Shown here: positions 1-5,768 of the stretch, piece after piece
Layout of the letters: each line of letters opens with the position of its first letter
Position numbering within the stretch: the stretch's first letter is position 1
Assembly: GCA_964430375.1 (NCBI GenBank)
Contig: CAYSEZ010000050.1
Location: 1 to 7,944 of the forward strand
Reading direction: 5' to 3'
DNA length: 7,944 nucleotides
Source: HGM10836 sp964430375
GTDB taxonomy: Bacteria > Bacillota_I > Bacilli_A > RF39 > UBA660
Notes under the pieces: model-generated
What the model saw: the letters and a program-made list of their open reading frames with translations, nothing else
Database searches by the model: none
What the model was told of the DNA's origin: nothing
Made by a program: the position numbers and the translations under genes

Positions 1-154
1 CGTTTAATTCAAAAGTTCTTAAAGATACAAGTTCTCTTTCAGCATTAAATAAATCTTCATCATTGGTAATATTTAATTTATTAATTAAAACATCAGTTCC
101 TTTATAACAATAATCTGCAGTTCTTTCATAACTATATTTGTATTTATTATCCAT
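1..154 (-). CDS. Fic-family protein, N-terminal fragment (cut by window edge)
   Basis: Only the first 51 codons lie in the window; the gene continues past base 1. The visible protein starts MDNKYKYSYERTADYCYKGT and continues through a VLINKLNI segment and a later AERELVSLR segment. From memory this matches the N-terminal helices of Fic/Doc-fold proteins, where a YCY-P/K-GT-x-VL-x-NKL stretch precedes the catalytic domain. Fic proteins usually transfer AMP to target proteins through an HPFxxGNGRxxR loop. That loop would lie outside the window, so activity cannot be judged. The ATG overlaps the stop of the upstream antitoxin gene by 8 bases (ATGGATAA), and its ribosome-binding site AGGAGA (159-164) lies inside the last antitoxin codons, so the two genes are translationally coupled. 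The pairing with a VbhA-type antitoxin strongly supports the assignment. Confidence 0.8.
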   Translation of the reverse strand, partial: MDNKYKYSYERTADYCYKGTDVLINKLNITNDEDLFNAERELVSLRTFELN

Positions 155-335
155 AAATTCTCCTGTATTTTTCAATAACTTTTCTGCGTTCTATTTCTGT
201 TGTAGATTTGCCAACTATACAATTATAAAGTTTTTGTTTTATTTCTTTAGTTAATGGCATACCTTCTTGAGCCATAGCACCATCAACTTTTCTTATTTTT
301 TCTTGAATTTCTTTATCAGTTACACTATTATTCAT
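147..335 (-). CDS. VbhA-family antitoxin of a Fic toxin
   Basis: This 62-residue protein reads as a VbhA-type antitoxin, the small helical partner that blocks the ATP site of a Fic protein. The recognisable stretch is VDGAMAQEGMPLT (residues 17-29), followed by a second half ending in IEKYRRIYG. The class I inhibitory motif is (S/T)xxxE(G/N). Here it reads A20-x-x-x-E24-G25, so the glutamate that obstructs ATP is present while the Ser/Thr position is alanine. I chose ATG at 335; an in-frame GTG at 344 would add three residues. A GTGAG-like ribosome site lies about eight bases before the ATG. The gene sits first in the pair, overlapping the Fic gene by 8 bases, the usual antitoxin-first order. 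An extended -10 promoter lies just upstream. Confidence 0.8.
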   Translation of the reverse strand: MNNSVTDKEIQEKIRKVDGAMAQEGMPLTKEIKQKLYNCIVGKSTTEIERRKVIEKYRRIYG

Positions 336-373
336 AAAAATCACTCACTTTCTTTAAGACATCTGATATATCT

Positions 374-382
374 ATTATACCA
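374..382 (-). promoter_or_regulatory. Extended -10 promoter of the vbhA-fic pair
   Basis: On the minus strand the sequence reads TGGTATAAT, a perfect -10 hexamer with the TG extension, about 40 bases before the antitoxin ATG. No good -35 box is visible at 16-18 bases, which is common for extended -10 promoters. The predicted transcript would start near 367 with a leader of roughly 30 bases. Confidence 0.55.
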
Positions 383-488
383 CAAAAACCCTTATAATTC
401 ATTAGTTTCACAGCAATTAATCCAAATCCAAATAAAAATAAATTCATTAAAAAGTATTCTTATTGTAATTATTATTAAATTGTATAGA

Positions 489-572
489 TTATAATTTGCT
501 ACAACTAGTTCTATTTATACTAGGTTTAATCTTACTAGGATGTACTGCCTCTAAAACTATTTTATAATTCAT
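489..572 (-). CDS. Possible 27-residue micro-ORF in the downstream leader copy
   Basis: A short ORF reads MNYKIVLEAVHPSKIKPSIN and continues RTSCSKL, then TAA. Its ATG is preceded by AGGGGTG (580-586) with a 7-base gap, a stronger ribosome-binding site than several of the real genes here have. I do not recognise the peptide; it is polar, with net positive charge, one cysteine and no membrane segment. It lies in the second copy of the leader found upstream of the DUF402 gene. In that other copy the matching ATG is ATA and the ribosome site is missing. A short CACCC (minus strand of 613-617) could pair with the GGGTG of the ribosome site. It may be a leader peptide, the remnant of a lost gene, or chance. 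Confidence 0.3.
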   Translation of the reverse strand: MNYKIVLEAVHPSKIKPSINRTSCSKL

Positions 573-658
573 AAGAATACACCCCTAGAATAGTTTATGT
601 ATATTTAGTTTTGGGTGATAATTTAGATAATAAGATTTATTCATTAATTTTATGTTCA
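555..658 (-). repeat. Diverged leader repeat, copy A (downstream of the DUF402 gene)
   Basis: Two blocks match the sequence upstream of the DUF402 gene in the same orientation. Bases 555-580 match 1264-1289 at 24 of 26 positions, and 622-658 match 1307-1343 at 33 of 37. The middle is about 24 bases longer here and holds the micro-ORF ribosome site. This looks like an old duplication of a minus-strand 5' leader. Confidence 0.65.
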
Positions 659-677
659 TTTTTAATTTTATAAATGT

Positions 678-697
678 TATTAACAACTTTGTTAATA
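678..697. repeat. Perfect AT-rich inverted repeat after the DUF402 gene
   Basis: TATTAACA, four bases, then TGTTAATA form an 8-base-pair hairpin starting 23 bases beyond the DUF402 stop codon. It could stabilise the 3' end of that transcript or act as a weak terminator. No long U tract follows on either strand, so I do not call it an intrinsic terminator. Confidence 0.4.
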
Positions 698-720
698 TGT
701 AATATTTCAAATATCTTGTC

Positions 721-1230
721 CTATATTTCATCTAATAATTTTTTCATATCCATAATTAAATATTTATTACAATTATTTTTTATTTCTTCTAATAATTTAT
801 CCTTTGTTTTAATGGCCTTATTATATGTATTTATATCTATCAATTTATTAGAAAAAGCATTTTCTAATTCGTCTTGATCTAAAACTTTAATTTGTCCATT
901 AGTTATAGTAATATCTAAATATAAATCATCATAGTATGGAATTTTACTTTCTTCTTCTATTCCACAACCATTAGTTATATCGATATAATATTCTAAAATA
1001 TTTTTATTATTATCAAAATATACTCTTATTGCATAATTTTCAGTTTTTGGTAAAATTTCTAATATATAATATCCATTATCAATTACTTTTAATCCATTAC
1101 TTAAAATAAATGGCGTAGTTTTTATTATTTTTTTCTTTGATAAATAATAGTCTTTATTTGTAAAATTTAGTGTTAATATATATTCACTAACATCTCTTAG
1201 ATAAGTTTTACTTAATAATTTTTTTCGCAT
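721..1230 (-). CDS. DUF402-family protein, predicted nucleotide phosphatase fold
   Basis: The 169-residue protein matches the DUF402 family, which includes the Mg2+-dependent nucleoside tri-/diphosphate phosphatases (Ntdp) of Gram-positive bacteria. The family core runs from about residue 45 to 135. It contains IDNGYYILEILP (50-61), AIRVYFD (67-73), YYIDI (81-85), YYDDLYLDI (99-107) and VLDQDELE (116-123). The clustered aspartates (D73, D84, D101/D102, D106, D118, D120, E121) are in the places where the family coordinates metal. A helical tail follows. I start it at the ATG at 1230 because GAAGGTG (1236-1242) lies five bases upstream; in-frame ATGs further up to 1263 have no such site and fall in the repeated leader. 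It is a monocistronic gene divergent from the ABC operon. The exact substrate cannot be read from sequence. Confidence 0.8.
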   Translation of the reverse strand: MRKKLLSKTYLRDVSEYILTLNFTNKDYYLSKKKIIKTTPFILSNGLKVIDNGYYILEILPKTENYAIRVYFDNNKNILEYYIDITNGCGIEEESKIPYYDDLYLDITITNGQIKVLDQDELENAFSNKLIDINTYNKAIKTKDKLLEEIKNNCNKYLIMDMKKLLDEI

Positions 1231-1263
1231 ATTTTCACCTTCTTTCATATAATACATATTCAT

Positions 1264-1343
1264 AACTATTTTATAATTTATAAGAATATATATAGTAGTT
1301 TATTTTTTTAAATAATAAGATTTATTTATTAATTATATGATCA
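1264..1343 (-). repeat. Diverged leader repeat, copy B (upstream of the DUF402 gene)
   Basis: This is the 5' leader region of the DUF402 gene and the partner of the copy at 555-658. The outer blocks 1264-1289 and 1307-1343 are conserved (24/26 and 33/37 identical) while the middle is about 24 bases shorter. The ATG of the copy A micro-ORF is ATA here, but the frame after it (INYKIV...) runs into the DUF402 reading frame. Confidence 0.65.
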
Positions 1344-1420
1344 ATATTAATAGCTATATCTTTATATGATTTTCTATTATTTGATTTAGATGTTAAAAAT
1401 AAATATGAGCTTTTATAAAT

Positions 1421-1429
1421 ATTGTATCA
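1421..1429 (-). promoter_or_regulatory. Candidate extended -10 promoter of the DUF402 gene
   Basis: On the minus strand this reads TGATACAAT, a TG-extended -10 with one mismatch to TATAAT. No convincing -35 box is present. If used, it gives a leader of about 185 bases that includes the whole of repeat copy B, which would explain why that copy is conserved outside the coding region. Confidence 0.3.
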
Positions 1430-1473
1430 TAATTGTTTTATATATTACTAAAAATCTACAGGGTTCCAGCAAA

Positions 1474-1592
1474 AAAGAGTAAATCTTATCTTGTTACGCA
1501 TAACAAAATAGTTTTATATTTTTGCAAAAATACTCTATAACTCCGAAAAAATGGACTCTTTCATACTTTTTTGGAGTTATAACCATTTTTTT
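1474..1592 (+). promoter_or_regulatory. Overlapping inverted repeats, possible leader or attenuator
   Basis: The elements are a TTGTTA-CGCA-TAACAA hairpin (1491-1506); AGAGTA (1476-1481) pairing with TACTCT (1531-1536); and TATAACTCC plus AAAAAA (1536-1551) pairing with TTTTTTGGAGTTATA (1567-1581), one bulged G. Four bases after the last hairpin comes a T7 run. AAAGAGT (1474-1480) can alternatively pair with ACTCTTT (1555-1561) in the loop of that hairpin. CCATTTTTT (1583-1591) can pair with either of two AAAAAATGG copies, at 1546-1554 or 1641-1649, the second touching the ribosome site. The pairings exclude one another, as in attenuators and riboswitches. No known family is recognised, and it only works as a leader if transcription starts upstream of about 1470. 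Confidence 0.35.
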
Positions 1593-1622
1593 ACATTTTG
1601 TAACTTATTATTTAAATTAGAA

Positions 1623-1628
1623 TATAAT
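1623..1628 (+). promoter_or_regulatory. -10 box close to the ABC operon start
   Basis: A perfect TATAAT lies 31 bases before the ATG of the substrate-binding gene. The best -35-like hexamer is TTGTAA at 1598-1603, with a long 19-base spacer. If this is the main promoter, the transcript starts near 1635, only about 25 bases ahead of the gene, and the inverted repeats upstream would not be transcribed from it. Confidence 0.45.
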
Positions 1629-1659
1629 ACATTAGAATTTAAAAAATGGAGGTTTTTTT

Positions 1660-2643
1660 ATGAAAAAATATGTTACTTTAATCGGATGTATTATAATACT
1701 TGCTATCTTTACAGTGCTTTATATATTCGATATAAAGAAAAATGAAAATAATTTAACAAAAATTACAGTTGCAGAGGTAACTCATAGTGTCTTTTATGCT
1801 CCACAGTATGTTGCGCTTTCAAATGGTTACTTTAAAGATGAAGGTCTTGATGTAAAATTAGTTTTAACAAGTGGAGCAGATAATGTTATGGCAGCGGTCC
1901 TATCTGGTGATGCAGAAATCGGTCTATCAGGTAGTGAAGCTACAATATATGTATATAATGGTGGAGAAAAAGACTACATTAAAACTTTTGCACAATTAAC
2001 TAAAAAAGATGGATCATTTATCATATCAAGAGAAAAAATAGATAATTTTACTCTAAATGATTTAAAAGGAAAATACATAATTGGTGGTCGTCTTGGTGGA
2101 ATGCCCGAAATGAGTCTAGAATATGTTTTAAAACAAAATAATATAAATCCTAGTACTGATGTTACAATTGATACAAGTATTGCTTTTGCATCAATGGCTA
2201 GTGCTTTCATCGGAGGAACTGGAGACTTTGTATCTCTATTTGAACCTTTAGCATCACAAGTAGTAAATCAAGGATATGGTTATAAAGTTGCATCACTCGG
2301 AGAATTAAGTGGTGAAGTACCTTACACTGCTTATAATGCTAGAACTAGTTATATTGAAAATAATAAAGATGTAATAGAAAAATTTACAAATGCAATTAAA
2401 AAAGGTATAGACTTTGTACATAATAATGACAGCGAAACTATTGCAAAAGTTATAATAAATGAATTCCCTGATACATCTTTAGAAGACTTAACTAATTCTA
2501 TAGAAAGTTATAAACAAAATGATACTTGGCCAAAAACAACAACTTTTACTGAAGAATCTTTTAATCATTTACAAGACATCTTAATAGAGGCAAATCAATT
2601 AGAAGAAAAAGTAAGTTATAAAGATTTAATATATGCAGAATAA
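1660..2643 (+). CDS. ABC transporter substrate-binding protein (NMT1/SsuA-like)
   Basis: The 327-residue protein is the extracellular binding component of an importer of the nitrate/sulfonate/taurine/thiamine-precursor class. The family entry motif is clear at residues 45-64 (FYAPQYVALSNGYFKDEGLD). Further typical segments are the GDAEIGLSGSEA loop (around 87-98), DLKGKYIIGGRLGGMPE (around 133-149) and a second lobe from about 170. Residues 4-23 form one hydrophobic segment after MKK, so the protein is exported and held at the membrane outer face. The sequence LIGC at 7-10 resembles a lipobox but lies before the hydrophobic core, so it is more likely a signal anchor than a lipoprotein. GGAGG (1648-1652) sits seven bases before the ATG. 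The gene overlaps the ATPase gene by 11 bases. The ligand cannot be read from the sequence; pyrimidine precursors of thiamine, sulfonates or related small molecules are all possible. Confidence 0.85.
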   Translation: MKKYVTLIGCIIILAIFTVLYIFDIKKNENNLTKITVAEVTHSVFYAPQYVALSNGYFKDEGLDVKLVLTSGADNVMAAVLSGDAEIGLSGSEATIYVYNGGEKDYIKTFAQLTKKDGSFIISREKIDNFTLNDLKGKYIIGGRLGGMPEMSLEYVLKQNNINPSTDVTIDTSIAFASMASAFIGGTGDFVSLFEPLASQVVNQGYGYKVASLGELSGEVPYTAYNARTSYIENNKDVIEKFTNAIKKGIDFVHNNDSETIAKVIINEFPDTSLEDLTNSIESYKQNDTWPKTTTFTEESFNHLQDILIEANQLEEKVSYKDLIYAE

Positions 2644-3385
2644 TATTTTAGAAGTAAAAAACTTAAGTAAAATTTATCACGATAAAAATAGTGAAACACT
2701 AGCACTTAATAATGTAACTTTTAATGTAAAAGATAAAGAATTTATCTCTATAGTAGGACCTTCTGGATGTGGAAAAAGTACTATTTTAGGAATATTAGCA
2801 AATATAATGAATAAATCAGATGGAGATATTATTTTTAATAAAAAAGATCCAGTTATTGGATATATGCTTCAGCAAGATGCTTTATTTCCATGGAAAACTG
2901 TATATGAAAATTGCATACTTGGTTTGGAAATTAAAGGTATAGATACAAAAGAAAATAAAGATAGAGTATTAAATTTATTAAACACTTATGGATTAAAAGA
3001 CTTTATAAATAAATATCCAGATAGCCTATCTGGTGGTATGCGTCAAAGAGTAGCCCTAATAAGAACACTTGCTATAAAGCCAGATATTCTTCTTCTAGAT
3101 GAACCATTTTCCGCTTTAGATTATCAAACAAGACTTGCTCTATCTGATGATCTGTATAAAATTATAAAAAATGAGAATAAAACTGTTATTATGGTTACAC
3201 ACGATATTGCTGAAGCAATAAGTATGTCTGATAGAATAATAGTTTTAACTAAAAGACCTGGTACTATAAAAAGTATTTATCAAATTAAACTAAATAATAA
3301 ATCTCTTCCTACTTCAAATAGAAAAGATAAAGATTTTATTAAATATTATGATATGTTATGGAAGGAGCTCGATCATCATGTATAG
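2633..3385 (+). CDS. ABC transporter ATP-binding protein
   Basis: This is a complete 250-residue nucleotide-binding subunit that powers the importer from the cytoplasmic side. All motifs are present: Walker A GPSGCGKST (42-50), Q-loop QQD (80-82) followed by ALFPWKTV, signature LSGGMRQR (132-139), Walker B ILLLDEP (152-158) with catalytic E157, D-loop SALD (160-163) and switch histidine H190 in VTHD. The FPWKTV stretch after the Q-loop is typical of the SsuB/TauB/NrtD/ThiZ group, which agrees with the flanking genes. Its ATG lies inside the end of the binding-protein gene (11-base overlap) without a strong ribosome site, so it probably relies on translational coupling. Its own stop overlaps the permease start by 8 bases. 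Confidence 0.93.
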   Translation: MQNNILEVKNLSKIYHDKNSETLALNNVTFNVKDKEFISIVGPSGCGKSTILGILANIMNKSDGDIIFNKKDPVIGYMLQQDALFPWKTVYENCILGLEIKGIDTKENKDRVLNLLNTYGLKDFINKYPDSLSGGMRQRVALIRTLAIKPDILLLDEPFSALDYQTRLALSDDLYKIIKNENKTVIMVTHDIAEAISMSDRIIVLTKRPGTIKSIYQIKLNNKSLPTSNRKDKDFIKYYDMLWKELDHHV

Positions 3386-4157
3386 TAATGAACATAAAAT
3401 ATACTTAAAAAAGTTAAGAAAAGAAAAAAACATAATTCTTTTTTTTAAACTATTCATAATAATATTCTTAATTACTATATGGGAAATATGTGCAAAAAAT
3501 GAACTAATTAATACATTTTTATTTTCTTCTCCATCTTTAATTATTAAAACAATTATTAATTTATATAGCAAAAACAATTTATTACAACATATCTTTATCA
3601 CTTTTATGGAAACAATTATTAGTTTTTCTCTTGCTACTTTAATTGGAATTTTAATAGCAACTTTAATGTGGCGTTATAAAAAAATTGCTAAAATAATAGA
3701 TCCATATCTTACTATTTTAAATTCTTTACCTAAAGTATCACTAGGTCCACTTATTATTATATGGTGTGGCGCTAATACAAAATCTATAATACTTATGGCA
3801 GTTTTAATCACAGTATTTAACACTATCATTAGTATGTATAATGCATTTATATCTACTGATAAATTAAAAGTAACTTTACTTAATTCTTTTAATGCTAGTA
3901 AATATCAAATATTTAAAGTATTAATTTTTAGAGCAAATCTGTCTACTTTAATCAATGTTTTAAAAATAAATATAAGTATGTCTTTAATCGGAGTTATCAT
4001 GGGAGAATTATTAGTATCTAAACAAGGTATTGGCTATTTAATTACTTATGGGTCACAAGTATTTAATCTAAATTTAGTTATTTCTTCTATAGTTATACTA
4101 GGTATATTATCATATATCTTATATTTAATGATTGAAAGGGTAAAAAATAGACCTTAA
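3378..4157 (+). CDS. ABC transporter permease (SsuC/TauC/ThiX-like)
   Basis: The 259-residue protein is the membrane channel subunit. It has a basic N-terminus, a first membrane segment at about 18-39, and several more hydrophobic stretches, which fits the usual six-helix permeases of this class. The cytoplasmic coupling region is LLNSFNASKYQIFKVLIFRA, in the place of the EAA loop, whose usual pattern is EAA-x3-GA-x-R-x7-P. Here the glycine is asparagine and the proline position is not proline, so the motif is degenerate. The downstream IGVIMGELLVSKQGIGYLI segment is typical of the family. I start at the ATG at 3378 because AAGGAG (3362-3367) lies ten bases upstream; an in-frame ATG at 3348 is deep within the ATPase gene. 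It overlaps the ATPase stop by 8 bases and ends within its own terminator. Confidence 0.9.
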   Translation: MYSNEHKIYLKKLRKEKNIILFFKLFIIIFLITIWEICAKNELINTFLFSSPSLIIKTIINLYSKNNLLQHIFITFMETIISFSLATLIGILIATLMWRYKKIAKIIDPYLTILNSLPKVSLGPLIIIWCGANTKSIILMAVLITVFNTIISMYNAFISTDKLKVTLLNSFNASKYQIFKVLIFRANLSTLINVLKINISMSLIGVIMGELLVSKQGIGYLITYGSQVFNLNLVISSIVILGILSYILYLMIERVKNRP

Positions 4158-4177
4158 TACAAAAGTCTATTTTTTTA
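4142..4177 (+). terminator. Intrinsic terminator of the ABC operon
   Basis: AAAAAATAGAC (4142-4152) pairs with GTCTATTTTTT (4165-4175), and the U tract runs to 4177. The permease stop codon (4155-4157) is in the hairpin loop, so the last codons double as the terminator stem. This leaves no room for a fourth gene in the operon. Confidence 0.85.
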
Positions 4178-4247
4178 TTTTATTACATATCAAATGTTTT
4201 TTAGTAAAATATCGTAACATTTATAATTAATAAAATTCAAAAAATAG

Positions 4248-4276
4248 TTGATTTTTAAAGTTTATTATGGTAACAT
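4248..4276 (+). promoter_or_regulatory. Promoter of tRNA-His
   Basis: TTGATT (4248-4253) and TAACAT (4271-4276) are separated by 17 bases, and TGG before the -10 gives a TG extension. Transcription would start near 4283, leaving a leader of about eight bases before the tRNA. Confidence 0.5.
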
Positions 4277-4289
4277 ATTAATTGTTGAT

Positions 4290-4366
4290 GGCGATGTTGG
4301 TGAAGTGGTTAACACGCTGGTTTGTGGCACCAGTATGCGTGGGTTCGATTCCCACACATCGCCCCA
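4290..4366 (+). tRNA. tRNA-His (anticodon GTG)
   Basis: A full cloverleaf folds. The acceptor GCGATGT (4291-4297) pairs with ACATCGC (4356-4362). The anticodon stem CTGGT/ACCAG encloses the loop TTGTGGC with anticodon GTG at 4324-4326. The T stem GTGGG/CCCAC encloses TTCGATT. The base before the acceptor is G (4290), which matches the G-1 identity element of histidine tRNA and pairs with C73 (4363). CCA is encoded at 4364-4366. It stands alone between the ABC terminator and its own terminator. Confidence 0.97.
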
Positions 4367-4377
4367 ATATGAAATTT

Positions 4378-4401
4378 ACCCTTGTATATCAAGGGTTTTA
4401 T
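4378..4401 (+). terminator. Intrinsic terminator after tRNA-His
   Basis: ACCCTTG, a TATAT loop and CAAGGGT form a compact hairpin (4378-4396) followed by a short T run. It begins 12 bases after the CCA end, suited to ending the tRNA transcript. Confidence 0.7.
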
Positions 4402-4448
4402 TATACCTTGATCTAATCTCTGGTCTAATTACAAATATTATACTACAT

Positions 4449-4490
4449 AAAAAAAGAACTATTTATATAGTCTAACTTAGTTCTTTTTTT
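4449..4490 (-). terminator. Bidirectional terminator between tRNA-His and the pdp operon
   Basis: AAAAAAAGAACTA (4449-4461) pairs over 13 bases with TAGTTCTTTTTTT (4478-4490). A-runs and T-runs on both arms let it work from either side. It lies 16 bases after the minus-strand stop of the phosphorylase gene and so ends the trpS-pgsA-pdp unit. It also blocks plus-strand read-through from the tRNA. Confidence 0.85.
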
Positions 4491-4505
4491 ATACTTTAAA
4501 TATTA

Positions 4506-5765
4506 TTATTTTATTATTTTAATAACCAATTTCTCTTCTTTTACTTTTTTATCACTAAATATAAAAGCATTATAAAGTTCTTTTATATCAATATTATTAT
4601 TTCCATATAACGTACATATAACATCATTAACCTTTACATAATCACCAATATTTTTATTTAATATAATCCCCGCATTATAATCAATTTCATCTTCTTTTCT
4701 AATTCTTCCTGCTCCTAGTTCCATAGACAAATTTCCTATTATCAAACTATTAATATTTTTAATATAACCTTCCTCTTTAGATTTAATCTCTATTCCCTTT
4801 GGTAACTTAATATTCAAATTACCATTTTGTAATTTAACAAACGATAAAAATTTCTTATAAGCTAAACCATTTTCTATTACTTCATTAACTTCCTTGAGTG
4901 CTTTATCTATACTTATATCTTTCCCCATACTAACAAGAAATGAAGACATTGTAATAGCAAGTTTTGACAAATTATTTTCTTTCTTATTCTTTAATATATC
5001 TATAACTTCAAGTACTTCAATAGTATTACCTATATTACTTCCTAAAGGATTATCCATTCTTGTTAACATGCACACTACCTTTTTATTATATTCTTTTCCT
5101 ATTTTAATCATTAACTTAGCCAATTTTTTAGCTTCTTTTTTTGTCCTAATTAAGGCCCCTTTTCCTACTTTTATATCAATTAATATATTAGAGGCACCAC
5201 TAGATATTTTCTTACTCATTATTGAAATAGCAATTAAAGATATTGATCTTGTAGTACCAGTTACATCTCTTAAGGCATATATCTTCTTATCCATAGGACA
5301 CAAAGTTTTACTAGCACCCATTATAGATATATTATTACTTTTTACTTTATCTATAAATTCTTCATAAGTTAAATCTGTATTTACTCCAATTGAATTTAAC
5401 TTATCTATGGTTCCTCCAGTATATCCTAAAGCTTTACCACTTAATTTAGCAAGTTTTACATTACATGCTGCAACAATAGGTCCAACAATTAATGTAGTTT
5501 TATCTCCAACGCCTCCAGTTGAATGTTTATCAACAACGTTATCAAGTATAGATAAATCATATACTTCTCCACTTTTAATAAATATATCTACTAAAGAAAT
5601 TATTTCATCGTACTTTAATTCATTTTTACATATGCATTTTAAAACCCTAGTCATTTCTATATCTGAAACGCTATTATCTAGATAACCATTAAAAAAATAT
5701 TCTAATTCTTCATAATTAAGCCTTTTATTCTTTTCAAATTTACTTATTATTAGTTCATTATCCAT
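4506..5765 (-). CDS. pdp: Pyrimidine-nucleoside (thymidine) phosphorylase
   Basis: The 419-residue protein splits pyrimidine (deoxy)nucleosides with phosphate into base and sugar-1-phosphate, a cytoplasmic salvage reaction. The phosphate-binding motif DKHSTGGVGDK is at 79-89 and the family signature SGKALGYTGGTIDKL at 109-123. ALRDVT at 164-169 and SIMSKK at 181-186 place R166, S181 and K185 where the E. coli enzyme has R171, S186 and K190. An SSGASNILIDIKVGKGA block follows, then a C-terminal domain from about 330. The length is a little under the usual 430-440. Differences from the family norm, from memory: K for R at residue 111 and N for E at 124 in the signature, and TTRS (171-174) where TV(E/D)S is usual. 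AGGAGT (5773-5778) lies seven bases before the ATG, overlapping the end of the preceding gene, with only three bases between the genes. The uridine/thymidine preference is not resolved, so the symbol is tentative. Confidence 0.9.
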   Translation of the reverse strand: MDNELIISKFEKNKRLNYEELEYFFNGYLDNSVSDIEMTRVLKCICKNELKYDEIISLVDIFIKSGEVYDLSILDNVVDKHSTGGVGDKTTLIVGPIVAACNVKLAKLSGKALGYTGGTIDKLNSIGVNTDLTYEEFIDKVKSNNISIMGASKTLCPMDKKIYALRDVTGTTRSISLIAISIMSKKISSGASNILIDIKVGKGALIRTKKEAKKLAKLMIKIGKEYNKKVVCMLTRMDNPLGSNIGNTIEVLEVIDILKNKKENNLSKLAITMSSFLVSMGKDISIDKALKEVNEVIENGLAYKKFLSFVKLQNGNLNIKLPKGIEIKSKEEGYIKNINSLIIGNLSMELGAGRIRKEDEIDYNAGIILNKNIGDYVKVNDVICTLYGNNNIDIKELYNAFIFSDKKVKEEKLVIKIIK

Positions 5766-5768
5766 AAC

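Larger units (their letters stand above)
1264..1659. other. Divergent intergenic region between the DUF402 gene and the ABC operon
   Basis: This 396-base stretch holds no convincing gene. Its left part is the DUF402 leader repeat and candidate promoter. Its right part (about 1470-1655) holds several overlapping inverted repeats, a T7 run at 1586-1592, and the -10 box and ribosome site of the ABC operon. A plus-strand frame opening at 1551 overlaps the substrate-binding gene out of frame, has no ribosome site, and is not a gene. I found no TPP, SAM, purine, FMN or T-box consensus on either strand. Confidence 0.6.

Noticed and set aside
469..567. Plus-strand frame reading LQLVLFILGLILLGCTASKTIL, which looks like a lipoprotein signal with an LLGC lipobox
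   Set aside because: It has no ATG (only a TTG at 496), no basic N-terminus, no ribosome site and ends eight residues after the cysteine. It could be a gene remnant, but it lies antisense to the better supported micro-ORF.
674..877. Plus-strand open frame of 67 codons rich in Ile, Leu, Ser and Phe
   Set aside because: It is antisense to the DUF402 gene, which has clear family motifs; it has no ribosome site and its composition is that of a shadow frame.
1440..1659. TPP riboswitch, expected if the importer takes up thiamine precursors
   Set aside because: No CTGAGA or the ACCTGATC/GGATAATGCCAGCGTAGGGA-like core is present on the plus strand.
1551..1745. Plus-strand open frame overlapping the start of the substrate-binding gene
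   Set aside because: It runs out of frame through the signal region of a well supported gene, has no ribosome site, and its start lies in a hairpin loop.
4248..4475. Plus-strand open frame covering tRNA-His
   Set aside because: The tRNA folds perfectly and has its own promoter and terminator; the open frame is incidental.
4894..5685. Two plus-strand open frames opposite the phosphorylase gene
   Set aside because: They are antisense shadows of a gene carrying all its family motifs.
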